Positions 16,923-25,406 of a stretch of 55,241 nt of DNA are shown piece by piece. Each line of letters opens with the position of its first letter. Positions within the stretch are counted from its first letter, which is position 1. Under the pieces are notes generated by a model, which had not been told where the DNA came from, searched no databases, and was given only the letters and a program-made list of their open reading frames with translations. The DNA lies in contig NZ_LS991316.1 of assembly GCF_900499005.1 (NCBI RefSeq), positions 494,814 to 550,054 on the forward strand, given 5' to 3'. The DNA is from Actinomyces culturomici (lineage in GTDB: Bacteria; Actinomycetota; Actinomycetes; Actinomycetales; Actinomycetaceae). The position numbers and the translations under genes are program-made.

Positions 16923-17824
16923 TGAGCACGACACCCTCGACCGCGCCGAAGAAGCTCCACACCTCGCTCACCGGAGCGCGATGGCTTCGCGAAGTGGGCT
17001 GGCGCCATCTCGTCGGCATCGCCGTCATCATCTACTGCGTCATCCCGCTGCTCTACGTTCTCTCGGTATCTCTTGTTCCCAATGCGACTCTTACCGGTTC
17101 CAATGACTTGTTCCGCACTCTCTCATTCGACAACTTCGCCGCATTGAGCACGAGGAACGGCGGCCAGTACTGGAACTGGATCGTCAACTCCCTCATCGTC
17201 TCCTCCATTACGGCGATCGGGACGGTCCTTATGGGCGCGGCCGCGGCCTACGCCTTCAGCCGCTACCGATTCAAGGGGCGCAGGGGGACGCTCACCTTCC
17301 TCCTCCTCGTCCAGATGTTCCCGCAGATGCTCGCTTTCGTCGCGCTCTACCTGCTACTCCTCGGCATTCAGGACGTCTTCCCGATCATCGGCCTCAACTC
17401 GAAGCTCGGCCTAGTCTGCGTCTACCTCGGGGGCGCGCTCGGCTCGAACACCTTCCTCCTGTATGGGTTCTTCAATTCGATTCCGAGGGAACTCGACGAG
17501 GCCGCGGAGATCGACGGGTGTTCGCACGCCCAGACCTTCTGGACGATCATCATGCCCCTGGTGCTTCCGGTCCTCGCGGTCGTCTCTCTCCTGAGCTTCA
17601 TCTCGAGCTTCGGCGATTTCGTCATCGCGAAGGTCGTCCTCCAGCAGCCCGAGCAGTTCACCTTGGCGGTCGGCATGTTCAACTGGGCCTCCGATGAGCG
17701 CAATGCTCCCTGGGGCGTTTTCGCAGCGGGAGCGGTGGTGGCGGCGATTCCCGTCATCCTTCTCTTCCAGTACCTCCAGAAGTACATCGTCTCGGGGCTG
17801 ACTGCAGGCGCCGTCAAGGGCTGA
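16922..17824 (+). CDS. malG: ABC sugar transporter permease (MalG-like)
   Basis: Second inner-membrane permease, 300 aa, six predicted membrane segments. The EAA loop EAAEIDGCSH lies near residues 193-202 and its start codon overlaps the stop of the MalF-like gene. Together with the binding lipoprotein it forms a carbohydrate uptake (CUT1) importer lacking only its ATPase. The gene is followed at once by a very strong hairpin and then by the GH31 gene. Confidence 0.92.
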   Translation: MSTTPSTAPKKLHTSLTGARWLREVGWRHLVGIAVIIYCVIPLLYVLSVSLVPNATLTGSNDLFRTLSFDNFAALSTRNGGQYWNWIVNSLIVSSITAIGTVLMGAAAAYAFSRYRFKGRRGTLTFLLLVQMFPQMLAFVALYLLLLGIQDVFPIIGLNSKLGLVCVYLGGALGSNTFLLYGFFNSIPRELDEAAEIDGCSHAQTFWTIIMPLVLPVLAVVSLLSFISSFGDFVIAKVVLQQPEQFTLAVGMFNWASDERNAPWGVFAAGAVVAAIPVILLFQYLQKYIVSGLTAGAVKG

Positions 17825-17833
17825 GTCCTCACA

Positions 17834-17866
17834 GTGCGCGGGCGGAGGTTTCCTCCGCCCGCGCAC
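17834..17866 (+). terminator. Perfect 15-bp hairpin between malG and the GH31 gene
   Basis: GTGCGCGGGCGGAGG (17834-17848) pairs perfectly with 17852-17866 around a TTT loop, 9 bp after the malG stop. It should act as a partial terminator or 3' barrier, separating transporter expression from that of the glycosidase. Confidence 0.7.
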
Positions 17867-17935
17867 GCGTTCCTCATCGCCTGGCCCCGTCACCTCCCCG
17901 AATACGAGACCGCCCGATCTGAAAGGACCGCCCCC

Positions 17936-20365
17936 ATGCGTCGGACTCCCGCGAACTCCCGATTCGCCCTGCCGGTTGCCGGCCTACCGCCTGAAGACCG
18001 CGTGGCGAGGGGTGCCCAGTGGCGAATCCAGGTCTTGACCGAACGGCTCATACGCGTCGAATGGTCTCCCAGTGGCGTCTTCGAGGACCGCGCGACCCAA
18101 ATGGTGATCGACCGGGCCGGTTCCGTCGCGGACGGAGCGTCGATCCGCATCGATGCCGACGCGATCGGCGGGGGAGTGCGCATCGCGACGGAATGGATGA
18201 GCCTCGACTATGACGGGTGCGAGTTCAGCCCGCACGGGCTGAGCGCCCGGGAACGGCGCAACCGCCGGTGGGGGGCCCAATGGCGATGGGGGGTCGACGA
18301 GTCGATCGACGACATCCACTATCGCAATCTCGGAGGCACCGCCCGCACCCTGGACAATGCGAACGGACGCATCGACCTCGAGGCCGGCATCATGGACGGG
18401 CGCGGCATCACGTGCCTCGAGGACTCGAGTCTCGCCCTCGGCCCCGCTGGGGAGCCGTGCGCGCGCGAGCCCGGATCCCACGACTGCTACATCTTCGCCT
18501 ACGGAGCCGACTTCCGCGGAGCGATCGCGGACTTCTATCGACTTACCGGACCGCAGCCGATCCTCCCGCGCTTCACCTTGGGCAACTGGTGGAGCCGATT
18601 CCATCGTTACGATGAGCTCGAGTACCTGAGTATCCTCGACGAATTCGCCGCTCACAGGGTTCCCCTTGCCGTTGCGGTCCTTGACATGGACTGGCACCTC
18701 ACCTCTCTGCCCGAGCGCTTCGGCTCGGGATGGACCGGATTCACATGGAATCGGGATCTGTTCCCCGAGCCTGAGGAGTTCGCCTTGCGTCTTCATGAGC
18801 GCGGCCTCGCCCTCGCCCTCAACCTTCACCCCGCCGACGGCATTCGCGCTTATGAGGATGCCTACCTCCAGCTCGCGGCTCGTCTCGGCGTCGACGTTGC
18901 ATGCGAGGAGCCGGTCGCCTTCGATCCGGCGGATCCCACCTTCCTCGAAGCCTACTTCGATGAAGTCCTCGGGCCCCTTGAACGCGGGGGAGTCGACTTC
19001 TGGTGGGTCGACTGGCAGCAGGGGACGAACTCGAGGATCGCTGGCTTCGATCCGCTGTGGATGCTTAATCATGCGCACGTCCTGGAGTCCGCTCGTACTC
19101 GGGGACGAGGAGTGACTCTGTCGCGCTACGCCGGTCCGGGCTCGCATCGTTACCCGATCGGCTTCTCCGGCGACACGGTGATCTCCTGGGAGTCCCTCGC
19201 CTTCCAACCCGAATTCACCGCGACCGCGGCGAATATCGGTTTCGGCTGGTGGAGCCATGACATCGGCGGTCATATGGGCGGTGTCGCGGACGACGAACTC
19301 GCGACCCGTTGGGTTCAATTCGGGGTCTTCAGCCCGATCATGCGCCTGCATTCAACGGTTTCAGCGTTCACTCGGAAAGAGCCGTGGGCCTTCCCCGCCG
19401 AACATGAAACGATCCAGGCGCGCTTCCTGCGCCTTCGACATCGGCTCATTCCCTACCTACACTCCGAGCAGTTGCGCGGTCATGGCGTCGGCGTTCCCCT
19501 CATCCAACCGATGTACTGGGAGGATCCCGAAGCGGAGGGCTCGTGGCGCGTCCCCAACCAGTACATGTTCGGCTCCCGTCTGACGGTCGCCCCCATCACG
19601 GCACCGTCCTCGCGGATAACCGGTCTCGGCGCTGCGCGCGTCTGGCTGCCGGAGGGGCGCTGGACTGACATCTTCACAGGGATGAGCTACGAGGGCGGGC
19701 GCGAGATCGTTGCCCACCGTCCGCTCTCCTCGATTCCGGTGCTCGGTCGTGCGGGGTGCGTGCTGCCGCTCGCGGGCGCCGAGGATGAGGAATGCGGCAT
19801 CGCTAATCCGGATTCCATCGAATTGGTCGTCATCGTCGGGGCGGGAGGCTCGTATGAGCTGCGCGAAGACGACGATGGGATCGCGCCTGCGGAATCGGTG
19901 GAGGCGGGGGAACGCGCCTCCACGACCCGTTTCGACTGGGACCAGGACTCGGGTCGGCTTTCGGTCCGTCACGAGGGGGACGCGAGTGTATTGCCGGAGC
20001 GCAGACGATGGTGCGTGAAGGTCCTCGGCGCTCCGGCTGCCGAAGTCCTCGGGGTCGAGGGGGCGCAAGTTCGGAGCGTCGGGCGAGAGGAGGGGAGCGG
20101 TGCGCTTCGTGTCGAGCTCGACGCCATCGACGCCGCAGCCCCGTTCTCCGTGAGCTTCGCGGGAGTCGCCCCCGGGCAGTCGGTCAGTGCGAGCGATCGT
20201 CTCTATGGGATGCTCGCACGATGCCAGTGCTCCAACGATCTGAAAGAGCGCCTGTGGAAGGAGCTCGCCGGAGCATCTGCGGCCCGCGCCCTGTCCGCCC
20301 TCTTCTCACTCGGGGCTCCCGAGTCTCTGAGCTCAGCGATCGCGGAGATCTTCGGCGCGGGATAG
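17936..20365 (+). CDS. Glycoside hydrolase family 31 (alpha-glucosidase type)
   Basis: Retaining alpha-glycosidase, 809 aa, cytoplasmic (no signal peptide). The N-terminal beta-sandwich (about 1-205) is followed by the TIM barrel: the VAVLDMDWH segment, the nucleophile D359 in WWVDWQQG and the likely acid/base D413 in FSGDTVISW. The GWWSHDIGGH signature and C-terminal beta domains follow. ATG 17936 has GAAAGGA upstream; the frame runs back into the hairpin and is not coding there. The cassette suggests intracellular hydrolysis of imported alpha-glucosides (maltose, isomaltose or related). GH31 also contains alpha-xylosidases and others, so the substrate is not certain. Confidence 0.92.
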   Translation: MRRTPANSRFALPVAGLPPEDRVARGAQWRIQVLTERLIRVEWSPSGVFEDRATQMVIDRAGSVADGASIRIDADAIGGGVRIATEWMSLDYDGCEFSPHGLSARERRNRRWGAQWRWGVDESIDDIHYRNLGGTARTLDNANGRIDLEAGIMDGRGITCLEDSSLALGPAGEPCAREPGSHDCYIFAYGADFRGAIADFYRLTGPQPILPRFTLGNWWSRFHRYDELEYLSILDEFAAHRVPLAVAVLDMDWHLTSLPERFGSGWTGFTWNRDLFPEPEEFALRLHERGLALALNLHPADGIRAYEDAYLQLAARLGVDVACEEPVAFDPADPTFLEAYFDEVLGPLERGGVDFWWVDWQQGTNSRIAGFDPLWMLNHAHVLESARTRGRGVTLSRYAGPGSHRYPIGFSGDTVISWESLAFQPEFTATAANIGFGWWSHDIGGHMGGVADDELATRWVQFGVFSPIMRLHSTVSAFTRKEPWAFPAEHETIQARFLRLRHRLIPYLHSEQLRGHGVGVPLIQPMYWEDPEAEGSWRVPNQYMFGSRLTVAPITAPSSRITGLGAARVWLPEGRWTDIFTGMSYEGGREIVAHRPLSSIPVLGRAGCVLPLAGAEDEECGIANPDSIELVVIVGAGGSYELREDDDGIAPAESVEAGERASTTRFDWDQDSGRLSVRHEGDASVLPERRRWCVKVLGAPAAEVLGVEGAQVRSVGREEGSGALRVELDAIDAAAPFSVSFAGVAPGQSVSASDRLYGMLARCQCSNDLKERLWKELAGASAARALSALFSLGAPESLSSAIAEIFGAG

Positions 20366-20460
20366 ACTCGGATCGCTTGAATCCGGCCCAGGCCCCGGCG
20401 TGACGCGGCGCGCAGCGCCCCGTTGGGCGAATCGGCGGTGGCGGGTGGGATGATGGCCGG

Positions 20461-21198
20461 GTGTTGAGGACGTACCGGGACGAGGCCATCGTGCTGCGCA
20501 CCCATAAGCTCGGAGAGGCCGATCGCATCATCACGCTCCTCACCGCCGATCACGGGCTCGTCCGCGCCGTCGCGAAGGGCGTGCGCCGCACGTCCTCGAG
20601 GTTCGGGTCCCGGGTCGAGCCCTTCGGCGTCATCGACGTCCAGCTCGCGAAGGGCCGGAGCCTCGACACGATCACGCAGGTCGAGCTCATCGCCTCGCAC
20701 GGGGATGCGCTCGCGTCCGACTTCGGGCTCTACACGCGCGCGTCCGTCATGGCGGAGACGGCCGAGCGCCTCACGCAGGACTCCGACGAGGGCGCCCGCT
20801 CCCAGTACCTCCTCCTCATCGGCGCGCTCTTCGCGCTCTCGCACGTGCGCCACGACCCGTCCCTCGTCCTCACCTCGTACCTCCTGCGCGCGCTCGCGAT
20901 CGCCGGCTGGGCGCCCTCGTGCTTCGACTGCGCCGTGTGCGGCGCGGCGGGCCCGCACGCCGCGTTCTCCATTCACGAGGGCGGGGCCGTGTGCGAGGAC
21001 TGCCGCCCCGCGGGGGCGGCGGCGCCGTCGATCGAGGCGATGATCCTGCTCGGCGACCTCCTGTCGGGCGATTGGGCGCGGGCCGATCATTCGGAGGAGT
21101 TCGCGCGCACCGAGGCGCACGCGCTCGTGTCCTCCTATGCTCAGTGGCACGTCGAGCGGCGCATCCGCTCGCTCCGCGTTCTCGAGAGGACCCGCTGA
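20461..21198 (+). CDS. recO: DNA repair protein RecO
   Basis: Recombination mediator of the RecFOR pathway that anneals strands and loads RecA, 245 aa. It has an N-terminal OB fold (YRDEAIVLRTHKLGEADRI), a helical domain and a zinc-finger with CAVC and CEDC cysteine pairs near residues 157-180. GTG start; GATGAT lies 6 nt upstream, which again suggests a leaderless message. The stop overlaps the uppS start by one base. recO-uppS is a conserved actinobacterial pair. Confidence 0.95.
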   Translation: MLRTYRDEAIVLRTHKLGEADRIITLLTADHGLVRAVAKGVRRTSSRFGSRVEPFGVIDVQLAKGRSLDTITQVELIASHGDALASDFGLYTRASVMAETAERLTQDSDEGARSQYLLLIGALFALSHVRHDPSLVLTSYLLRALAIAGWAPSCFDCAVCGAAGPHAAFSIHEGGAVCEDCRPAGAAAPSIEAMILLGDLLSGDWARADHSEEFARTEAHALVSSYAQWHVERRIRSLRVLERTR

Positions 21199-22016
21199 TG
21201 CCCGTTTCCCCGACCCCGATGGACCGCGCCGGCGGAGACCCGTACGGGCGCCTGCCGGGCCCGGGGGAGTGGGCGACCCCGGCACCGGTCTTCTCCGCCT
21301 CTGAGGTCCCCGCCCACGTCGCCCTCGTGATGGACGGGAACGGGAGATGGGCGAACTCGCGGAGCCTCCCGCGCACGGAGGGGCATCGGGCCGGCGAGTA
21401 CGCGCTCATGGACACGATCGCCGGCGCGATCGACGCGGGGGTCCGCTACCTCAGCGTCTACACCTTCTCGACGGAGAACTGGAAGCGCAGCCCCGCCGAG
21501 GTCCGCTTCATCATGAACTACGCCTCCGACGTGCTCGCCCGCAGGACCGGGCAGCTCAAGGAGTGGGGCGTCCACGTCCGCTGGTCGGGGCGCGAGCCGC
21601 GCCTGTGGAAGTCGGTGATCCGCGCGCTGCAGAAGGCCGATGAGGCGACGCGGGACAATGCGACGCTCGACCTCGTCATGTGCGTGAACTACGGGGGGCG
21701 CGCGGAAATCGCCGACGCCGCCCGCGACATCGCGCGCGAGGCCGCGGCCGGGCGGCTCAAGCCCGAGGGCGTCACGGAGCGCTCCTTCGCCCGCCACCTC
21801 TACCTGCCCGACGTGCCCGACGTCGACCTCATGATCCGGACCTCGGGGGAGAAACGAATCTCGAACTACCTGCTGTGGCAGCTCGCCTACGCGGAGATGA
21901 TGTTCGTCGACACGCCCTGGCCGGCCTTCGACCGCGAGGCGCTGTGGGACTGCCTCCTCGAGTACGCGGGCCGCGACCGCCGCTTCGGCGGCGCGGTGGA
22001 CGCCGTCAAGGCCTGA
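21198..22016 (+). CDS. uppS: Isoprenyl (undecaprenyl/decaprenyl) diphosphate synthase
   Basis: cis-Prenyltransferase that makes the lipid carrier for cell-wall synthesis, 272 aa. The catalytic motif HVALVMDGNGRWA is near residue 40. Substrate-binding segments YTFSTENWKRS, VNYGGRAEI and DLMIRTSGEKRISNYLLWQ are all present. The N-terminus carries about 35 extra residues before the conserved core. ATG overlaps the recO stop. In actinobacteria this family makes decaprenyl diphosphate as well as shorter products, so chain length is not fixed by sequence alone. Confidence 0.95.
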   Translation: MPVSPTPMDRAGGDPYGRLPGPGEWATPAPVFSASEVPAHVALVMDGNGRWANSRSLPRTEGHRAGEYALMDTIAGAIDAGVRYLSVYTFSTENWKRSPAEVRFIMNYASDVLARRTGQLKEWGVHVRWSGREPRLWKSVIRALQKADEATRDNATLDLVMCVNYGGRAEIADAARDIAREAAAGRLKPEGVTERSFARHLYLPDVPDVDLMIRTSGEKRISNYLLWQLAYAEMMFVDTPWPAFDREALWDCLLEYAGRDRRFGGAVDAVKA

Positions 22017-22039
22017 GGCCCGTCCTCTCCTCCGCGAGT

Positions 22040-22084
22040 CGGCTCGAGGGCCCCGCCCTCGTCGATCGGAGCGGGCCCGAGCCG
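22040..22084 (+). terminator. Terminator after uppS
   Basis: CGGCTCG (22040-22046) pairs with CGAGCCG (22078-22084), continuing inward through GGGCCC-rich arms with small bulges. The loop contains CCTCGTCGATCGG. The same sequence, with its CGCGA-TCGGCTCGAGGG flank, occurs at 24431-24470. Confidence 0.65.
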
Positions 22085-22123
22085 TCGGTGGATGGAAACC
22101 GGGCCGTCCGATAGGGTGGCCGA

Positions 22124-22438
22124 GTGGCGGACCTGCACATCGACGAAGGAGCCCTCGCGAAGGCGCGCGAGGACCTTCGCGACGCCTCCGAGCGCCTCGC
22201 CGGACTGCGCGTTCCCGACCTTTCCGCCAGCATTCGCGCGGCTGCGCCCGGATCCGACGCGGAGGGCGACTACGCCGGAGCGAGCGAGGCGCTCGCGAAG
22301 ATCCTCACCGAGGCGGCGACCCGCCTCGCGGAAACCGTCGATGCGATCGCCGCCTTCGAAGACGACATGACGAGAACGGACCGCAGCATCGAGGAGTGGG
22401 CGAATTCCCTCCTGCGGAGCACTGGGGGCCGCCCATGA
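22124..22438 (+). CDS. Small helical protein, WXG/Lap-like partner of the next gene
   Basis: 104-aa, Ala-rich, almost entirely helical protein without signal peptide or membrane segment. Its size and helix-turn-helix character resemble WXG100-like and LXG-associated (Lap) partner proteins of type VII secretion, though no clear WXG turn is present; a late EEWANS occurs near residue 92. GTG start with TAGGGT 6 nt upstream (leaderless). The stop overlaps the start of the glycine-zipper protein (ATGA), so the two are co-translated. Function is inferred from size and context only. Confidence 0.6.
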   Translation: MADLHIDEGALAKAREDLRDASERLAGLRVPDLSASIRAAAPGSDAEGDYAGASEALAKILTEAATRLAETVDAIAAFEDDMTRTDRSIEEWANSLLRSTGGRP

Positions 22439-23421
22439 CGACCTGGTCCGATCTCCTCGCATGGGACCCGATGCCGCTCAAGGGAGCCTCCGCCGACATG
22501 ACCGACCTCGCGAAGCGAATCCGCGAGGTCTCCGAGGACGTGTCGAATGCGGCACCGGACGAGGACGAGTGGAGCGGTGAGAGCGCCGGAGCCGCCCGGG
22601 CGAAGCTGTCGAACGTCTCCGGAGCGCTCGCGGATCTCGCCGACCGGATCGACGCGTTCGCGAAGAACCTCGACGCCGATGCGACGCGCGTCGCCGACAC
22701 GAAGTCGAACGTCGGCGCGGCCCTCGACTACGCCGCCGCCCACGGGCTGACGATCACCGCAGAAGGGACGGTCGTCGCCCCTCCCATGACGGCGAACACT
22801 GCGCTCCTCGATATCGACCTGCGCGAATGCGCCCGAAGGGTCCAACGAGCGATCGACGCCGCCAACGAATTCCTCGCATCGCCGACCTTCGTCCAGGTCT
22901 CCCAGGGCATTCGGAGCTTCCTCTTCGAGCTCGGCAAGGCGCTCGTCCAGGACCACGTCGCCGAGAAGGTCGCCGAGGGCGTCGCCAAGGCCCTCGCGGC
23001 CGCCGTGCCCATGTGGGGCGGGGCCGCCGCCCTCGTCGGAGGCGGCGTCATGACCGTGCCCATTCCGGATCCCGCCGCCGTCAAGGCCGTCGGCGGCGTC
23101 CTCAAGTACGGCGCGGCGGCCATCGGCGCGGCGATCGACTTCACCGGTCAGATGCAGGAGGTTGCGGCCGGGAAGCAGAACGTCGGCGATGCGGTCATCA
23201 AGACCGCCGCCCACACCGGCATCGGCATCGGTTCGGCCGTCGCGGCCGGCGCGATCATGGGCTCGGTCTTCCCGGGCGTGGGAACGGTCGTCGGAGCGGT
23301 CGGCGGGGCGGTCATCGGGTCCGTCCTCTCGATCGCGGGCTCAGGGCTCTTCGACGCGGCCTATGACGCCGTCGGGGGCTGGGAGGGCGCCGGCGACGCG
23401 ATCGTCGGGTGGTTCACATGA
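22435..23421 (+). CDS. Putative type VII secretion effector: WXG-like domain plus glycine-zipper C-terminus
   Basis: 328 aa. The N-terminal 100 residues look like a WXG100-type helical hairpin with WSG at 46-48. A middle helical region follows (about 125-190). The C-terminus is strongly hydrophobic with repeated small residues: GGAAALVGGGVM (about 195-206) and a glycine-zipper stretch at about 262-303 (GIGIGSAVAAG, GVGTVVGAVGGAVIG). LXG/WXG effectors with glycine zippers are known pore-forming toxins in Firmicutes; no enzymatic toxin domain is visible here. ATG overlaps the preceding stop, and its own stop overlaps the membrane-protein start. Toxin role is inference. Confidence 0.6.
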   Translation: MTTWSDLLAWDPMPLKGASADMTDLAKRIREVSEDVSNAAPDEDEWSGESAGAARAKLSNVSGALADLADRIDAFAKNLDADATRVADTKSNVGAALDYAAAHGLTITAEGTVVAPPMTANTALLDIDLRECARRVQRAIDAANEFLASPTFVQVSQGIRSFLFELGKALVQDHVAEKVAEGVAKALAAAVPMWGGAAALVGGGVMTVPIPDPAAVKAVGGVLKYGAAAIGAAIDFTGQMQEVAAGKQNVGDAVIKTAAHTGIGIGSAVAAGAIMGSVFPGVGTVVGAVGGAVIGSVLSIAGSGLFDAAYDAVGGWEGAGDAIVGWFT

Positions 23422-24065
23422 GTCGCCCCGAGGACCTGCGCGCGACCGGGCGCGGGAGCGCGCGCCTCAGGCGCTCCGGCCTCTTCCCCCTCGGCGAGTA
23501 CGGCGGGCGCCCCGTCCTCGTGAGCGCCGACGACGGCGCGCCCTGGATCCTGCGCTCAGGGGACTCCGACGCGACGTCGAGGGCCGTCTCGATCGGCGCG
23601 TGGGCGGGGGCGCTCATCCTCGGTCCCGTCCTCTCGCTCCTCGCCTCGGCGACGCTCGGCGCGAGCCCCTCGCCCGCCGCGGTTCTCCTCGCCGTCGTCC
23701 TCGCCGCCGCGCCGGTCGCGGCGCTCCTCGAGTTCGGAGCGGTTCGCCAGCGCCTCGAGCTCGAGGCCGCGCCACTCGACGCCGGAACCCTCCTCGACCT
23801 CGACGAGCGCTCGAGCTCCCAGCGACGCGTCCTCCTGCTGCTCGCCCCCTGTCACCTCCTCGTCCTCCTCGTCCTCTTCGGACTCACCGCCTCGACCGCC
23901 AGGGCGGAGCATCTCATCGCCTCCGCCCTCGCACTCGGTCTCGCGCCGATGTCCCTCTACGCCCTGCGCGCCGCGCTCGCACGGCGCCGATGGGCCCGTC
24001 GATGGCGCGCCTCGACCTCCGGGCCGCGCTCCACCACCGAAAGGAACCGACATGACCTCCCCTGA
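23418..24065 (+). CDS. Four-segment membrane protein, possible immunity protein
   Basis: 215-aa integral membrane protein. A cytoplasmic N-terminus of about 55 residues (including GEYGGRPVLVS) precedes hydrophobic segments near 57-78, 86-105, 138-158 and 163-184, and the tail is Arg-rich. The start codon overlaps the stop of the glycine-zipper protein by ATGA and its end overlaps the next gene by 14 bp. A membrane protein encoded directly after a membrane-active effector is the usual arrangement for immunity to it, but I recognise no named family. Confidence 0.6.
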   Translation: MSRPEDLRATGRGSARLRRSGLFPLGEYGGRPVLVSADDGAPWILRSGDSDATSRAVSIGAWAGALILGPVLSLLASATLGASPSPAAVLLAVVLAAAPVAALLEFGAVRQRLELEAAPLDAGTLLDLDERSSSQRRVLLLLAPCHLLVLLVLFGLTASTARAEHLIASALALGLAPMSLYALRAALARRRWARRWRASTSGPRSTTERNRHDLP

Positions 24066-24378
24066 CGAGCGCCCCCTGCTCCCGCTCGGCTCCGTCGTCA
24101 TCCTCCGCAACGGCGAGATCAAGCTGATGGTCGTCGGACGCGTGCCCCTCTACCGCGATGAGAGCCGCTTCGGCTACTTCGACTACATGGCCGTGAAGTA
24201 TCCCGTCGGCCTCACGGAGGAGGCGATCGCCTACTTCAACGCCGAAGACATCGCCGAGGTCCTCTTCGAGGGCTTCGCCGATTCCGACGACGACGCGATT
24301 CAGAACGCCTACGCCAACGCCCTCGCGTCGGGCTCGATCGGGTATGAGCGCCTCAGCATCGGCGACGCCCGGGCCTGA
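24052..24378 (+). CDS. DUF4176-like protein of the effector cassette
   Basis: 108 aa, soluble, no signal. The pattern LLPLGSVVILRNGEIKLMVV, then FDYMAVKYPVGL, then FNAEDIAEVLFEGF matches the DUF4176 family as I know it: LPIGSVV..L..G, YDY...YP.G, FN..DI..V.F.GY. DUF4176 genes accompany LXG effectors of type VII secretion in Firmicutes. Its presence here is the strongest clue that this four-gene set is a secretion-effector cassette. The reading frame overlaps the preceding gene by 14 bp. The exact role (chaperone or accessory) is not settled. Confidence 0.7.
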   Translation: MTSPDERPLLPLGSVVILRNGEIKLMVVGRVPLYRDESRFGYFDYMAVKYPVGLTEEAIAYFNAEDIAEVLFEGFADSDDDAIQNAYANALASGSIGYERLSIGDARA

Positions 24379-24445
24379 GGGCCGGTTCCCTCAGTCGCGA
24401 ATCGGCTCGCCTGAGGGCCCGTTCCCTCAGTCGCGAATCGGCTCG
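24374..24445. repeat. 36-bp tandem duplication containing hairpins
   Basis: A 36-bp unit starting CCTGAGGGCC occurs twice head to tail (24374-24409 and 24410-24445), differing at one base. Each unit holds a CTGAGGG/CCCTCAG hairpin. The first unit includes the stop codon of the DUF4176-like gene, and the second overlaps the 3' end of the minus-strand membrane-protein gene, so it is a duplicated convergent terminator. Confidence 0.8.
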
Positions 24446-24960
24446 AGGGCCCCGCCCTCGTCGATCGGACGGACGCCCGAACGCGCGAGGCGGCGGCGGA
24501 CGACGAGGCCGAGGACCGTCAGCGCGACGAAGCCGAGAACGACCCGGCCCGCGGTCGAACCGGCGACCGCGGAGAGGACGGCCGCCCACACGGCGAGCAT
24601 CCCGAGACCGTAGAGGAGGGCCCAGGCGACGCACCCGGGGAGCATCGCGAGCGTGTAGGTCCGCCACTTCATGCGGACGAGGCCCGCACCCGCGTTGACG
24701 GCGGTCTGGACGCCGACGGTGAGGAAGCAGAGGGGGATGAGGAGGAGGCCCCACTTGTCGAGAAGGGCGGCGCCGCGGCGGGGGACCGGGCCCTCGAACC
24801 AGCGGGCAATCGCGCCGAGGACGCCCGCGCGACCGGACGCTGCGAGTGCGCCGCGCGCGGCGGCGCGCCCCAGCCAGTAGGTCGACTGCGCGCGCACGAG
24901 GACGACGCAGAAGAGGAAGACGAAGAGGGGCGGTCCAGAGGCCGCCCAGTCCGGGGTCAC
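24427..24960 (-). CDS. VTT/DedA-family membrane protein
   Basis: 177-aa polytopic membrane protein. The pattern STYWLGRAAARG, then LLIPLCFLTVGVQTAVN, AGLVRMKWRTY and PGCVAWALLYGLG is characteristic of VTT (SNARE-associated/DedA-like) proteins, which act in membrane lipid or small-molecule transport. GTG 24960 overlaps the zur stop codon (GTGA), so it is the last gene of the zinc operon. The last codons (IDEGGALEPIRD) are encoded by the dispersed terminator-like sequence also found after uppS, so the C-terminal tail looks like a recent addition or run-on. Confidence 0.8.
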   Translation of the reverse strand: MTPDWAASGPPLFVFLFCVVLVRAQSTYWLGRAAARGALAASGRAGVLGAIARWFEGPVPRRGAALLDKWGLLLIPLCFLTVGVQTAVNAGAGLVRMKWRTYTLAMLPGCVAWALLYGLGMLAVWAAVLSAVAGSTAGRVVLGFVALTVLGLVVRRRLARSGVRPIDEGGALEPIRD

Positions 24961-25406
24961 CCCTTCGCCCGCGCGCACGAGGCGCACAGGCCGAACAACT
25001 CCATCGAATGGGCGACCTCGGTGAATCCGTGGGAGGCGGCGACCTCGTTCACCCAGGTCTCGATCTCGTTCTGCTCGATCTCCTCGGCGTGCCCGCACTC
25101 GCGGCACACGAGGTGGTGGTGATGGCCGGTCGTCTCGCAAAGCCGGAAGAGCGACTCGCCCTCCGCGGAGCGCAGGACGTCGACGCGGTCCTCCTCGGCG
25201 AGTGCCTGGAGGTTCCGATAGACGGTCGCGAGACCGACCTTCTCGCCCTGGGAGTGGAGGTCCTCGAAGATCTGCTGCGCGGAGCGGAAATCGGGAACGC
25301 GATGCAGTTCGGTGAAGACCGCCTGCCGCTGCTTCGTCATCCGCTGCATTCTCGAGCCCTCCCGCTTCGATCCGCCGACCTCCGCAGCATACCCGTGAGC
25401 GCTCAT
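24957..25406 (-). CDS. zur: Zinc uptake regulator Zur (Fur family)
   Basis: 149-aa Fur-family repressor. The N-terminal winged helix (MTKQRQAVFTELH, VGLATVYRNLQALAEE) is followed by the metal-binding domain with HHHHLVCRECG and C-terminal CASC, the structural zinc cysteines. Encoded inside the znu operon with ATGA overlap on znuB, it should shut off zinc uptake when zinc is plentiful, through the palindrome in the znuA promoter. An internal ATG at residue 20 or 23 is a possible shorter start; the overlap favours the one given. Confidence 0.92.
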   Translation of the reverse strand: MSAHGYAAEVGGSKREGSRMQRMTKQRQAVFTELHRVPDFRSAQQIFEDLHSQGEKVGLATVYRNLQALAEEDRVDVLRSAEGESLFRLCETTGHHHHLVCRECGHAEEIEQNEIETWVNEVAASHGFTEVAHSMELFGLCASCARAKG

